Assembly (NCBI RefSeq): GCF_003025595.1
Contig: NZ_PYMI01000013.1
Coordinates: 1-64,000 of the forward strand
Length of the DNA: 64,000 nt
Reading direction: 5' to 3'
Source: Photobacterium ganghwense
GTDB taxonomy: Bacteria; Pseudomonadota; Gammaproteobacteria; Enterobacterales; Vibrionaceae
Of this stretch, positions 42,556 to 50,228 are shown piece by piece. The notes beneath the pieces are model-generated. The model was not told the DNA's origin and made no database searches. It saw only the letters and a list, made by a program, of their open reading frames with translations. The position numbers and the translations under genes are program-made. Numbering within the stretch: the stretch's first letter is position 1; every line of letters starts with the position of its first letter.

Positions 42556-42945
42556 CTATTTGTTGTTGTTAATGAATAAAACCGGCCCAAAGATATTAAT
42601 ACCGAGAGCCAGCAAATAGGTCAGTTTGAGGGGAACAAGTTCCACCTCGACATACAGGTAAACAATGGCAAATAGGATGACTGTGATGAGAATTTTAAGC
42701 ACTTCACCACCGAAGAATGACGCCATGATCAGCCGTGCCTTGCGGGCACCACTAAACAAAAACGCACAGGTCGCAAAGACAGCGTTAGCTATCACGAAGA
42801 TGCCACCGCCGATTAATGCAGAGATTCCCCAGTCAACATTGACAGCAAACGCTGCCATTATTGCCGTTGTTAAAACGACGCCAGATTGTAGCAAGAGCAA
42901 CCGCTTCGCCAGCTGGCGTCCCGGTCTAACCAGCGCCGATACCAT
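42556..42945 (-). CDS. atpI: ATP synthase I protein
   Basis: A 129-residue, four-helix membrane protein, first gene of the operon, thought to help assemble the c ring or import Mg. Start chosen at 42945 with GAGGAA seven bases upstream, giving MVSALVRPGRQLAKRLLL; the longer reading would run back into the promoter. It ends FINNNK, like E. coli AtpI (VINNKG). The gene is weakly conserved but its place and topology make the call firm. Confidence 0.9.
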   Translation of the reverse strand: MVSALVRPGRQLAKRLLLLQSGVVLTTAIMAAFAVNVDWGISALIGGGIFVIANAVFATCAFLFSGARKARLIMASFFGGEVLKILITVILFAIVYLYVEVELVPLKLTYLLALGINIFGPVLFINNNK

Positions 42946-43003
42946 GTATTCGTTCCTCGAGTCCGTTCCACTGCACATACGTCGTGCTGGGAAAACTGCG
43001 AAA

Positions 43004-43031
43004 ATTATACGGTTCGTCAGTTTGAATGCAA
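43004..43031 (-). promoter_or_regulatory. atp operon promoter
   Basis: On the minus strand TTGCAT and a perfect TATAAT are 16 bases apart, about 60 bases upstream of the atpI start. This is the only strong promoter between parB and atpI and should drive all nine atp genes. Confidence 0.8.
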
Positions 43032-43123
43032 TCTAATCGCAGCAAAAAAAAGTGTTAGATTTTACAACACAATAACCTGATCACGTCATTGTAATTTTTG
43101 CAACATAAGTTCCACGTTTTGTG

Positions 43124-44017
43124 TCACATTTCCTGACCAAACATTGCAAGGATTTGCTTCAATTTGTCGGTTTGATCAAAACTGATAACGATGCTTCCTT
43201 TACCGTTTTTCCGCTGGTTAATCGCCACCTGGGTGCCGAAGTGCTCACTCAGGCGATTTTCTGCCAGTTCAACCTGGGGGTTGACGGGGGAAGTCTGTGC
43301 TTCAGGGGCAGGATTTTGCATCTGTTTGACCAAACGTTCCGTTTCACGAACCGTTAACGATTTTGCAACCACCATTTGGGCTGCTTCAAGTTGCTTCGCC
43401 GATGACAGAGCCAACAGCGCCCGGGCATGGCCCATTTCCAACTGTTTTTGCTCCACCAATCGCTTCACCGGTGCTTCCAGCTGATTCAGGCGCAGCAGGT
43501 TAGAGACCGCAGCGCGTGACTTACCCACCGCCTCTGCGATTTGCTGGTGAGTAAGTGAAAACTCACTCTGCAGCCTTTCCAGCGCCTGGGCTTCTTCAAT
43601 GGCATTTAAGTCTTCACGCTGGATATTTTCGATCAAAGCCACCGCAATGGTCGCTTTGTCATCAATAGCCTTAATAATACAAGGGACTTTCTGAAGCCCA
43701 GCTTGACGCGACGCTCGCCAGCGACGTTCGCCGGCAATGATTTCATACTGCTGAGGTGCCGTTTCACGCACCACGATAGGCTGAATCACGCCCTGCGCCC
43801 GGATAGACTCGGCCAGTTCGGCCAGGGCTTCATCGGACATGTCTTTGCGTGGCTGATAACGGCCGGGAGTCAGCTGGGACAAAGCCAGCTCTTTGAGGGT
43901 GCCATCGGCAGAAAGGGTTTGTGCCTGCTCGGCTTGTTGCTGTTTAACGCTCGCTACCGCACTGGTCGCCAGCAACGCATCAAGGCCCTTGCCCAGGCCC
44001 CGCTTATTCATATTCAT
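43124..44017 (-). CDS. parB: Chromosome-partitioning protein ParB (Spo0J)
   Basis: Binds parS and loads SMC-type complexes near oriC; ParB is now known as a CTP switch. The 297-residue protein has GKGLDALL near the N-terminus, the ParB/Srx nuclease-like domain with GRYQPRKDM and the arginine patch GERRWRAS, the helix-turn-helix LTHQQIAEAVGKSRAAVSNLL, and a C-terminal dimerisation domain. Matching parS sites are visible at 58259 and 62433. It starts 9 bases after parA and ends 93 bases before the atp promoter. Confidence 0.96.
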   Translation of the reverse strand: MNMNKRGLGKGLDALLATSAVASVKQQQAEQAQTLSADGTLKELALSQLTPGRYQPRKDMSDEALAELAESIRAQGVIQPIVVRETAPQQYEIIAGERRWRASRQAGLQKVPCIIKAIDDKATIAVALIENIQREDLNAIEEAQALERLQSEFSLTHQQIAEAVGKSRAAVSNLLRLNQLEAPVKRLVEQKQLEMGHARALLALSSAKQLEAAQMVVAKSLTVRETERLVKQMQNPAPEAQTSPVNPQVELAENRLSEHFGTQVAINQRKNGKGSIVISFDQTDKLKQILAMFGQEM

Positions 44018-44026
44018 GGTTTACCT

Positions 44027-44821
44027 TTATCCCTCGACCGTCCCGGCAGAGTGCGCCAGTTCTTCACGGCGAATCATTTCTCCGGCCAGGGCCAGGTAGG
44101 CTTTGGCCCCACTCGAATACTTGTCGTAGTACATTGCCGGGCGACCATGGCTGGGTGCCTCGGCAAGGCGGACATTACGCGGGATGACGGTACGATAGAC
44201 TTTATCGCCAAAGTGCTTTTTAAGCTGCTGCGAGACTTCGCTGGCCAGTCGGTTGCGCGGATCGTACATCGTGCGCAGCAGGCCTTCGATTTTCAGCTCG
44301 CTGTTAACGACAGCAGTCAGTTTACTGATGGTATCCATCAATGCCGTCAGTCCTTCCAGAGCGAAGTACTCACACTGCATCGGGACCAGCACCGAATCAG
44401 CGGCGGTCATGGCATTGATTGTAAGAAGGTTTAAGGCTGGAGGACAATCAATAAAGATGAAATCATAGTTATCACGAACTACCTCTAAAGCGTTACGCAG
44501 CCGCACTTCGCGGGCAAACACTTCCATCAGTTTGATTTCCGCCGCAGTAACATCACCATTGGCGGCAATCAGGTGATAGCCGCCAGTGGTATCGTGGATG
44601 ACAACATCCTGGAACGGGGTTTCTTCGACAAGCAGTTCATACGCTGTTGCATCGACCTGGTACTTATCGACGCCGCTGGCCATCGTGGCATTGCCCTGAG
44701 GATCCAGGTCAATCACCAGCACCTTGCGCTGAGTTGCTGCCAGCGAGGCAGCCAGGTTGACACATGTTGTGGTTTTACCCACGCCGCCTTTCTGGTTGGC
44801 GACTGCTATGACTCTTCCCAC
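44027..44821 (-). CDS. parA: Chromosome-partitioning ATPase ParA (Soj)
   Basis: Deviant-Walker ATPase (264 residues) that moves the origin by a ParB-stimulated gradient; in Vibrio it segregates chromosome 1. The deviant Walker A KGGVGKTT is at about 11-18 and the Walker B-like DCPPAL in the middle. It starts with an ATG directly before the first strand, so it lacks the N-terminal HTH of plasmid P1-type ParA and is a chromosomal (type Ib-like) form. It follows rsmG by 16 bases and is coupled with parB. Confidence 0.97.
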   Translation of the reverse strand: MGRVIAVANQKGGVGKTTTCVNLAASLAATQRKVLVIDLDPQGNATMASGVDKYQVDATAYELLVEETPFQDVVIHDTTGGYHLIAANGDVTAAEIKLMEVFAREVRLRNALEVVRDNYDFIFIDCPPALNLLTINAMTAADSVLVPMQCEYFALEGLTALMDTISKLTAVVNSELKIEGLLRTMYDPRNRLASEVSQQLKKHFGDKVYRTVIPRNVRLAEAPSHGRPAMYYDKYSSGAKAYLALAGEMIRREELAHSAGTVEG

Positions 44822-44837
44822 AGAAAACCCTCATCCG

Positions 44838-45458
44838 TTATTCCTTTGCAGCCAAGATTACTAGATGGCGCTCGCCTTCCAACTCAGGAACTTGCAAAGA
44901 TTTGACTTCAGTCACAGAACACCATGACGGCAGTTCAGTGACTTCCTGCTCATTGTACTGGCCTTTCAGGGCCAGAAAGTGGCCGTCCTGACTTGGCAGG
45001 TGACGGCACCATGACACCATATCCGTCAGCGAGGCAAAGGCGCGGCTCAGTACCACATCAAAGCCTTGCTCCGGCTGGAATTCTTCAACCCGGCTCTGCA
45101 CCGGGGTCACGTTAGTGAGCCCCAGTTCGTGCAGCGCCTGACGGATAAAGCGAATGCGCTTGCCCAGGCTGTCGAGCAGCACAAAGGTCTTGTCCGGGTT
45201 CATGATCGCCAGCGGGATCCCCGGCAGGCCAGGGCCGGTACCGACATCAATCAGGTGGTTGCCCTTCAGGTAAGGGCTCACCACAATACTATCCATGATA
45301 TGTTTCACTAACATCTCATGGGGATCGCGGACAGAGGTCAGGTTGTATGCCTTGTTCCACTTATCCAACATGGCGACAAAACCAACCAGCTGGTTAAGCT
45401 GCTGCTCTGTCACCACCAAATCGGTTTGCGCAATCAGTTGCGTCAGACGTTCTTTCAT
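44838..45458 (-). CDS. rsmG: 16S rRNA m7G527 methyltransferase
   Basis: RsmG (GidB) methylates N7 of G527 in the 530 loop of 16S rRNA using SAM; loss gives low-level streptomycin resistance. The 206-residue protein has the Rossmann SAM motif DVGTGPGLPGIPLAI around 70-85, and the SRAFASL motif around 136-142. It lies 10 bases after mnmG, as in most bacteria, and precedes parA. Confidence 0.97.
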   Translation of the reverse strand: MKERLTQLIAQTDLVVTEQQLNQLVGFVAMLDKWNKAYNLTSVRDPHEMLVKHIMDSIVVSPYLKGNHLIDVGTGPGLPGIPLAIMNPDKTFVLLDSLGKRIRFIRQALHELGLTNVTPVQSRVEEFQPEQGFDVVLSRAFASLTDMVSWCRHLPSQDGHFLALKGQYNEQEVTELPSWCSVTEVKSLQVPELEGERHLVILAAKE

Positions 45459-45468
45459 TGCGCGCTCC

Positions 45469-47358
45469 TTATTCGCCTTTTTTCAGCATGCCCTGTTTTT
45501 TCAGGTAGACCAGCAACAGCGAAATGGCCGCCGGGGTAATACCGGAAATACGAGAAGCCATCCCGACCGTTTCCGGCTTGGCATCGTTCAGCTTGGCAAT
45601 GACTTCGTTTGACAGGCCTTTCACGACGCTGTAATCCAGATCCAGCGGCAATTTAGTGTTTTCGTGACGCAGGGATTTTTCCACTTCGTCTTTCTGGCGC
45701 TCGATGTAACCCTGGTATTTCACCTGGATTTCTACCTGCTCGCTGGCCTGGCTGTCATCATGAGCTGGACCGAACGTCTCGATCTCGGTCAGCTGGTTGT
45801 AGCTGACTTCCGGGCGACGCAGCAGATCTTCACCACTGGCTTCGCGCGCAATCGGCGATTTCAGGATCGCGTTCACGGCGTCAACCTGAGCAGAGCTCGG
45901 GGTGACCCAAATGCTGCGCAGACGCTGACGTTCCTGTTCGATGTTGTCCAGTTTCTGGTTAAATCGCGCCCAGCGCTCATCATCAACCAGTCCCAGCTCT
46001 CGGCCCATTTCCGTCAGGCGCAGATCAGCATTGTCTTCACGCAACAGCAGACGGTATTCGGCACGAGACGTAAACATACGGTACGGCTCTTTGGTGCCCA
46101 TGGTGGACAGATCGTCAATCAGTACGCCGATGTAGGCCTGATCACGACGCGGGCTCCAACCGTCTTTCCCTTGCGCCTGCAGGGCAGCGTTCATACCCGC
46201 CAGCAGGCCCTGGGCCGCGGCTTCTTCGTAACCGGTGGTACCGTTAATCTGACCCGCAAAGAACAGGCCGTCGATAAACTTCGTTTCGAAGGTTTGCTTC
46301 AGATCGCGAGGGTCAAAGAAATCATACTCAATGGCGTAGCCAGGACGCACGATCACGGCATTTTCAAAGCCTTTCATAGAGCGCACGATTTGCATCTGCA
46401 CATCAAACGGCAGGCTGGTGGAAATCCCGTTCGGGTACAGCTCGTGAGTTGTCAGACCTTCCGGCTCAATGAAAATCTGGTGGCTGTCCTTGTCGGCAAA
46501 GCGCATAACCTTGTCTTCGATCGACGGACAGTAACGTGGCCCGATCCCTTCGATCACCCCGGAGTACATCGGACTGCGATCCAGGTTATTACGGATCACG
46601 TCATGGGTTTTCTCATTGGTGTGGGTGATGAAACACGGAATCTGGCGCGGGTGATCCGAAGCTTTACCCATGAACGAAAACACTGGCGTCGGATTATCAC
46701 CGTGCTGCGCCTGCAGCTGGCTGAAATCTACGGTACGTGCGTCAATACGCGGCGGAGTACCGGTTTTCAGACGATCAACCCGGAATGGCATTTCACGCAG
46801 ACGCGAGGCCAGGGTGATCGATGGTGGATCCCCGGCACGGCCGCCGCTGTAGTTTTCCAGGCCAATGTGGATCTTACCGCCCAGGAAAGTCCCGACCGTC
46901 AGCACCACGGCTTTGGCACGGAATTTCAGACCCATCTGGGTGACCGCACCGACGACACGATCGTTTTCAATGATCAAATCATCGACCGGTTGCTGGAACA
47001 GGGTCAGGTTTGGCTGGTTCTCCAGCGCTTCGCGGACTGCCGCTTTGTACAGCGCACGGTCTGCCTGTGCCCGGGTAGCACGAACCGCAGGGCCTTTCGA
47101 TGAGTTCAGGGTCCGGAACTGGATCCCGCCTTTGTCGATAGCCCGGGCCATGATACCGCCAAGGGCATCAACTTCTTTAACCAGGTGTCCTTTCCCGATC
47201 CCGCCGATCGCCGGGTTACAAGACATCTGTCCCAGCGTATCGATGTTATGTGTCAGCAGTAGGGTTTTCTGACCCATCCGGGCTGCAGCCAGAGCGGCTT
47301 CGGTACCGGCATGGCCACCACCTACCACGATGACGTCAAAATTGTCCTGGTAAAACAT
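45469..47358 (-). CDS. mnmG: tRNA uridine-5-carboxymethylaminomethyl modification enzyme MnmG
   Basis: FAD-binding subunit (GidA, 629 residues) that works with MnmE to make cmnm5U34 on tRNAs. The FAD motif GGGHAGTEAA is near the start, followed by the conserved MSCNPAIGGIGKGHL around 47-61, and a C-terminal helical domain binds tRNA. Start set at 47358 with GAGGT upstream, which gives the E. coli length exactly; the longer reading adds 16 non-conserved residues. It borders oriC, and its transcription away from the origin is known to influence initiation in E. coli. Confidence 0.97.
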   Translation of the reverse strand: MFYQDNFDVIVVGGGHAGTEAALAAARMGQKTLLLTHNIDTLGQMSCNPAIGGIGKGHLVKEVDALGGIMARAIDKGGIQFRTLNSSKGPAVRATRAQADRALYKAAVREALENQPNLTLFQQPVDDLIIENDRVVGAVTQMGLKFRAKAVVLTVGTFLGGKIHIGLENYSGGRAGDPPSITLASRLREMPFRVDRLKTGTPPRIDARTVDFSQLQAQHGDNPTPVFSFMGKASDHPRQIPCFITHTNEKTHDVIRNNLDRSPMYSGVIEGIGPRYCPSIEDKVMRFADKDSHQIFIEPEGLTTHELYPNGISTSLPFDVQMQIVRSMKGFENAVIVRPGYAIEYDFFDPRDLKQTFETKFIDGLFFAGQINGTTGYEEAAAQGLLAGMNAALQAQGKDGWSPRRDQAYIGVLIDDLSTMGTKEPYRMFTSRAEYRLLLREDNADLRLTEMGRELGLVDDERWARFNQKLDNIEQERQRLRSIWVTPSSAQVDAVNAILKSPIAREASGEDLLRRPEVSYNQLTEIETFGPAHDDSQASEQVEIQVKYQGYIERQKDEVEKSLRHENTKLPLDLDYSVVKGLSNEVIAKLNDAKPETVGMASRISGITPAAISLLLVYLKKQGMLKKGE

Positions 47359-47439
47359 GGAACTACCTCGGGTATTAAAAAATCGCCAGTGAGTTACGTT
47401 GAGCAAAGGGGGAACATTCTATCCTGTTTCACGAAAAGA

Positions 47440-47770
47440 GAGAATCTTTCCAGATGATCATTTGATCCATGAAATGGGTAACGCTTAGATATATATAAGA
47501 TCTTTTTAAAGAGATCTTCTGTTGGATCTATTATATAGATCACCCGATCGTGTGGATAACCGATAAATGATCCTAATGATCATGATGTTAGGGAGGATCA
47601 TTAGTTGTGGAGTGGCATGGATCTCTACAAGGATTAGCTGGGATCAAAATGGGAAGTTATTAACAGGGGCTGGGAGCCTCAGAAGTTATTAAATGGATAA
47701 CTATCGTTTGATCACCGTTTAGATCTATAGTTATCCACAGAAAAAAGTTTCAAGATCCGATAAATCGTGG
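47440..47770. other. Chromosomal replication origin oriC
   Basis: Lies between mnmG and mioC as in E. coli. DnaA boxes: R1 TGTGGATAA (47551-47559), an R2-like TTGTGGAGT (47605-47613), an R3-like TGGATAAC (47694-47701) and R4 TTATCCACA (47731-47739). To the left, three A/T-rich repeats begin GATC (47499, 47513 and 47525: GATCTTTTTAAAG, GATCTTCTGTTGG, GATCTATTATATA), the unwinding element. I count 15 GATC sites in about 300 bases, for Dam methylation and SeqA sequestration. The order and spacing follow the enteric/Vibrio chromosome-1 type. Confidence 0.95.
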
Positions 47771-47788
47771 GTAAATATTGAGTGTTTT

Positions 47789-48235
47789 TTAAGCGTTAAG
47801 GTGGGTTTTCCACGTTGTCAGCCATTCCTCAGCCGGATCTTCCGGTACCGGATCCTGAGAAACATCGATTTCCAGACGCTCACCAAGGCGACTGGCACCT
47901 AATGTGGCCAGCTGTTGATCAATGTTTTTGGCGGCGGCACAGAAAGTGTCGTAGCTGCTGTCGCCTAAACCGATAATGCCATAGCGAAGTGCACTTAAAT
48001 CTGGCTGGTCGCTGGCCAGTTGTTCGGCAAAATGGACAAAGTTGTCTGGATAGTCACCTGCACCGTGGGTCGAGCAGATCACCAGCCAAATTTGGTCGGT
48101 ACTCAGTGTGGCCAGATCGGCTTGATTGACGATCTCGGTCTGGTGGCCGTCCTGCTCCAGCAAATCGGCCAGGTGGTCGGCAACGTATTCGGCCCCGCCG
48201 AGGGTACTGCCGGTAATAAGGGTTATGTGGCTCAT
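47789..48235 (-). CDS. mioC: Flavodoxin-like protein MioC
   Basis: A 148-residue FMN-binding flavodoxin; E. coli MioC supports biotin synthase activity. The phosphate loop TGSTLGGAEYVAD is at about 8-20, with STHGAGDYPDN around 57-67 and GLGDSSYDTFC around 93-103 that hold the isoalloxazine ring. Start at 48235 (MSHITLITGS) matches the family. Transcription runs straight into oriC, as in E. coli, where it modulates initiation. Confidence 0.94.
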   Translation of the reverse strand: MSHITLITGSTLGGAEYVADHLADLLEQDGHQTEIVNQADLATLSTDQIWLVICSTHGAGDYPDNFVHFAEQLASDQPDLSALRYGIIGLGDSSYDTFCAAAKNIDQQLATLGASRLGERLEIDVSQDPVPEDPAEEWLTTWKTHLNA

Positions 48236-48275
48236 GGGCTCTCTCTGTGAACAGACAATAGAAGTATGCACAGGC

Positions 48276-48350
48276 ATTGTACTGAGTTTATCCAAAGAGA
48301 AAAGCGCCAATCTGTAGGGCTTTGTCAGGATCTATCCCGGATTATACACA
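48276..48350 (-). promoter_or_regulatory. mioC promoter with DnaA boxes
   Basis: On the minus strand TACAAT (complement of 48276-48281) is a good -10, about 40 bases before mioC, with only a weak -35. Between the two is TTATCCAAA at 48288-48296, one mismatch from a DnaA box. A second box, TTATACACA, lies at 48342-48350. DnaA repression of mioC is known in E. coli. Confidence 0.65.
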
Positions 48351-48351
48351 G

Positions 48352-48637
48352 GCTGTGCCATGGATCATTCAGGCAGATCGTACTGGACTGGGGGTAGGGA
48401 TCGAGAGGTTGGGATCTGCTGTTTGTCAACGATAGCCGCAGTTTGAGGGGGAGCCCTGGGGCAAGCTGGTTGTCGACATGACAGGGGATAGGGGAAATGA
48501 AGCAGAGCCGGGTACTGAGACGGCAAGGGCGGCGACAGGAGAGGTGAATAACCGTGGAAGGATGGTCTGCTGGGACGGGCAGGTGACCCGGGAGTGGGCG
48601 TCCGGTAGCACGGAGCGGTAATACTGAGCACGGTGCG
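48352..48637. other. Intergenic region without recognisable gene (mioC-mnmE)
   Basis: I find no plausible gene here: frames on either strand lack ribosome sites, are Pro/Arg/Ser rich, and overlap. The strand is markedly purine-biased on the plus side (runs of G with A, e.g. GAGAGGTTGGGATC). GATC sites occur at the left end. Confidence 0.5.
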
Positions 48638-48667
48638 AAAAAAGCCCCCGGTGCAGACCGGAGGCTG
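48638..48667 (-). terminator. mnmE terminator
   Basis: On the minus strand stem GCCTCCGG / CCGGGGGC with one mismatch, loop TCTGCA, then T6; about 60 bases after mnmE. Confidence 0.85.
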
Positions 48668-48726
48668 AATCGTTTATGGTACAGAGCGAGAGGGCGGTCA
48701 GACTCCCTCACTCTCACTTGTACAGC

Positions 48727-50094
48727 TTATTTACCGATACAGAAAGAAGTGAAGATCCGGCCCAGCAGATCGTCCGAGGTGAACTCTCCGGTGATCTCGC
48801 TCAGGTGTTGCTGGGCCAGGCGCAGCTCTTCTGCCAGGATCTCTCCGGCCATAAAGCCTTCCAGCTGGGTCTGACCGATGTCTAAGTGCTCGGCAGCGCG
48901 CTCCAGGGCATCCAGGTGGCGACGGCGGGCCATAAAGCCACCTTCGGTCGTGCCACTGAAACCCATGCACTCTTTGAGGTGCTCACGCAGGCTCTCGACC
49001 CCTTCGCCGGTACGGGCTGACAGGCGGATTAGGGTAGGGTTGTTCACATGGCAAATCCCGGCAGTTTCTCCGGTCAGCTCGACCTTGTTGCGGATCACTG
49101 TCATGCCGAGGCCTTCCGGCAGACGCTCAACAAAGTCCGGCCAGATATCAACCGGATCGGTGGCATCGGTGGTGGTGCTGTCGACCATGAACAGGACGCG
49201 GTCGGCCTGGCGGATTTCTTCCCAGGCCCGTTCAATACCGATGCGCTCGACTTCGTCGGACGCTTCACGCAGGCCGGCGGTATCGATAATGTGCAGCGGC
49301 ATGCCATCAATATGGATGTGCTCGCGCAGGACGTCCCGGGTGGTGCCGGCAATGTCGGTCACAATGGCCGAGTCTTTGCCGGACAGGGCGTTCATCAGGC
49401 TCGATTTACCGGCGTTCGGGCGACCGGCGATTACCACCTTCATCCCTTCACGCATGATGGCCCCCTGGTTGGCCTCGCGGCGCACGGCATTGAGGCGGTC
49501 AATGATGCCCTGCAGATCGCCGGCGACTTTGCCGTCCGACAGAAAGTCGATTTCTTCTTCCGGGAAATCAATCGCGGCTTCCACGTACATCCGCAGGTAA
49601 ATCAGCGCTTCCACCAGCTCGTTAACGCGGGTTGAGAAGGCGCCCTGCAGGGACTGGAACGCGCTTTTCGCTGCTTCTTCTGAGCTGGCATCAATCAGGT
49701 CGGCAATCGCCTCGGCCTGAGCCAGATCGAGCTTGTCGTTCATGAAGGCACGTTCGGAGAATTCCCCCGGGCGGGCCGGACGGATGCCGTCAATCTGCAG
49801 AATACGGCGGATTAGCATGTCCATCAGCACCGGGCCACCGTGGCCCTGCAGTTCCAGCACGTCTTCGCCGGTGAAAGAGTTCGGGCCTTTGAAGAACAAG
49901 GCGATACCCTGGTCCAGCGCATTGCCTTCCGGATCTTTAAACGGCAGGTACTCGGCATAACGTGGCGTAAGCTCACGGCCGGCGACAGCCAGGGCGACTT
50001 CTCTGGCTTTCGGGCCTGAGACGCGGATGATGCCCACCCCGCCGCGTCCCGGCGGGGTCGCTTGGGCAACAATGGTATCTGTGTGTTCAATCAT
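48727..50094 (-). CDS. mnmE: tRNA modification GTPase MnmE
   Basis: GTPase partner of MnmG (455 residues). It has a formyl-THF-binding TrmE N-terminal domain (about 1-118), a helical domain, and an inserted G domain with G1 GRPNAGKS near 225, G3 DTAG, and G4 as NKVE. The C-terminal CIGK carries the conserved cysteine. K+-stimulated dimerisation of the G domains is known. The GTPase gene follows yidC but a terminator lies between them. Confidence 0.97.
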   Translation of the reverse strand: MIEHTDTIVAQATPPGRGGVGIIRVSGPKAREVALAVAGRELTPRYAEYLPFKDPEGNALDQGIALFFKGPNSFTGEDVLELQGHGGPVLMDMLIRRILQIDGIRPARPGEFSERAFMNDKLDLAQAEAIADLIDASSEEAAKSAFQSLQGAFSTRVNELVEALIYLRMYVEAAIDFPEEEIDFLSDGKVAGDLQGIIDRLNAVRREANQGAIMREGMKVVIAGRPNAGKSSLMNALSGKDSAIVTDIAGTTRDVLREHIHIDGMPLHIIDTAGLREASDEVERIGIERAWEEIRQADRVLFMVDSTTTDATDPVDIWPDFVERLPEGLGMTVIRNKVELTGETAGICHVNNPTLIRLSARTGEGVESLREHLKECMGFSGTTEGGFMARRRHLDALERAAEHLDIGQTQLEGFMAGEILAEELRLAQQHLSEITGEFTSDDLLGRIFTSFCIGK

Positions 50095-50185
50095 AATGTT
50101 GGCTTAGCTTGTAAAAGTCGCTGCAATTGTAAACAGACTAGCCGCGATTGCCCAGCGCTGGCAACTGAGCGGCTCGGAAGCAAAT

Positions 50186-50212
50186 AAAAAAGGCGGCCCG
50201 GAGGCCGCCTTC
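50186..50212 (-). terminator. yidC terminator
   Basis: Stem AGGCGGCC / GGCCGCCT, loop of four bases, with T6 on the minus strand; 17 bases after yidC. It separates the rpmH-rnpA-yidD-yidC unit from mnmE. Confidence 0.9.
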
Positions 50213-50228
50213 AGAGTTCAGGGCTGCA

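Noticed and set aside
45664..47103. A 479-codon open frame antisense to mnmG
   Set aside because: It lies wholly within mnmG, has no ribosome site or motif, and reads as the complement of conserved MnmG codons.
47422..47440. TGTTTCACG next to oriC as a parS half-site
   Set aside because: Only one arm is present; the other arm reads AAAAGAG.
48236..48310. Longer mioC reading from 48310
   Set aside because: The extra 25 codons overlap the promoter and DnaA box and are absent from other MioC proteins.
48325..48717. A 130-codon minus frame between mioC and mnmE
   Set aside because: It crosses the mnmE terminator, has no ribosome site and shows no domain; several overlapping frames are equally open.
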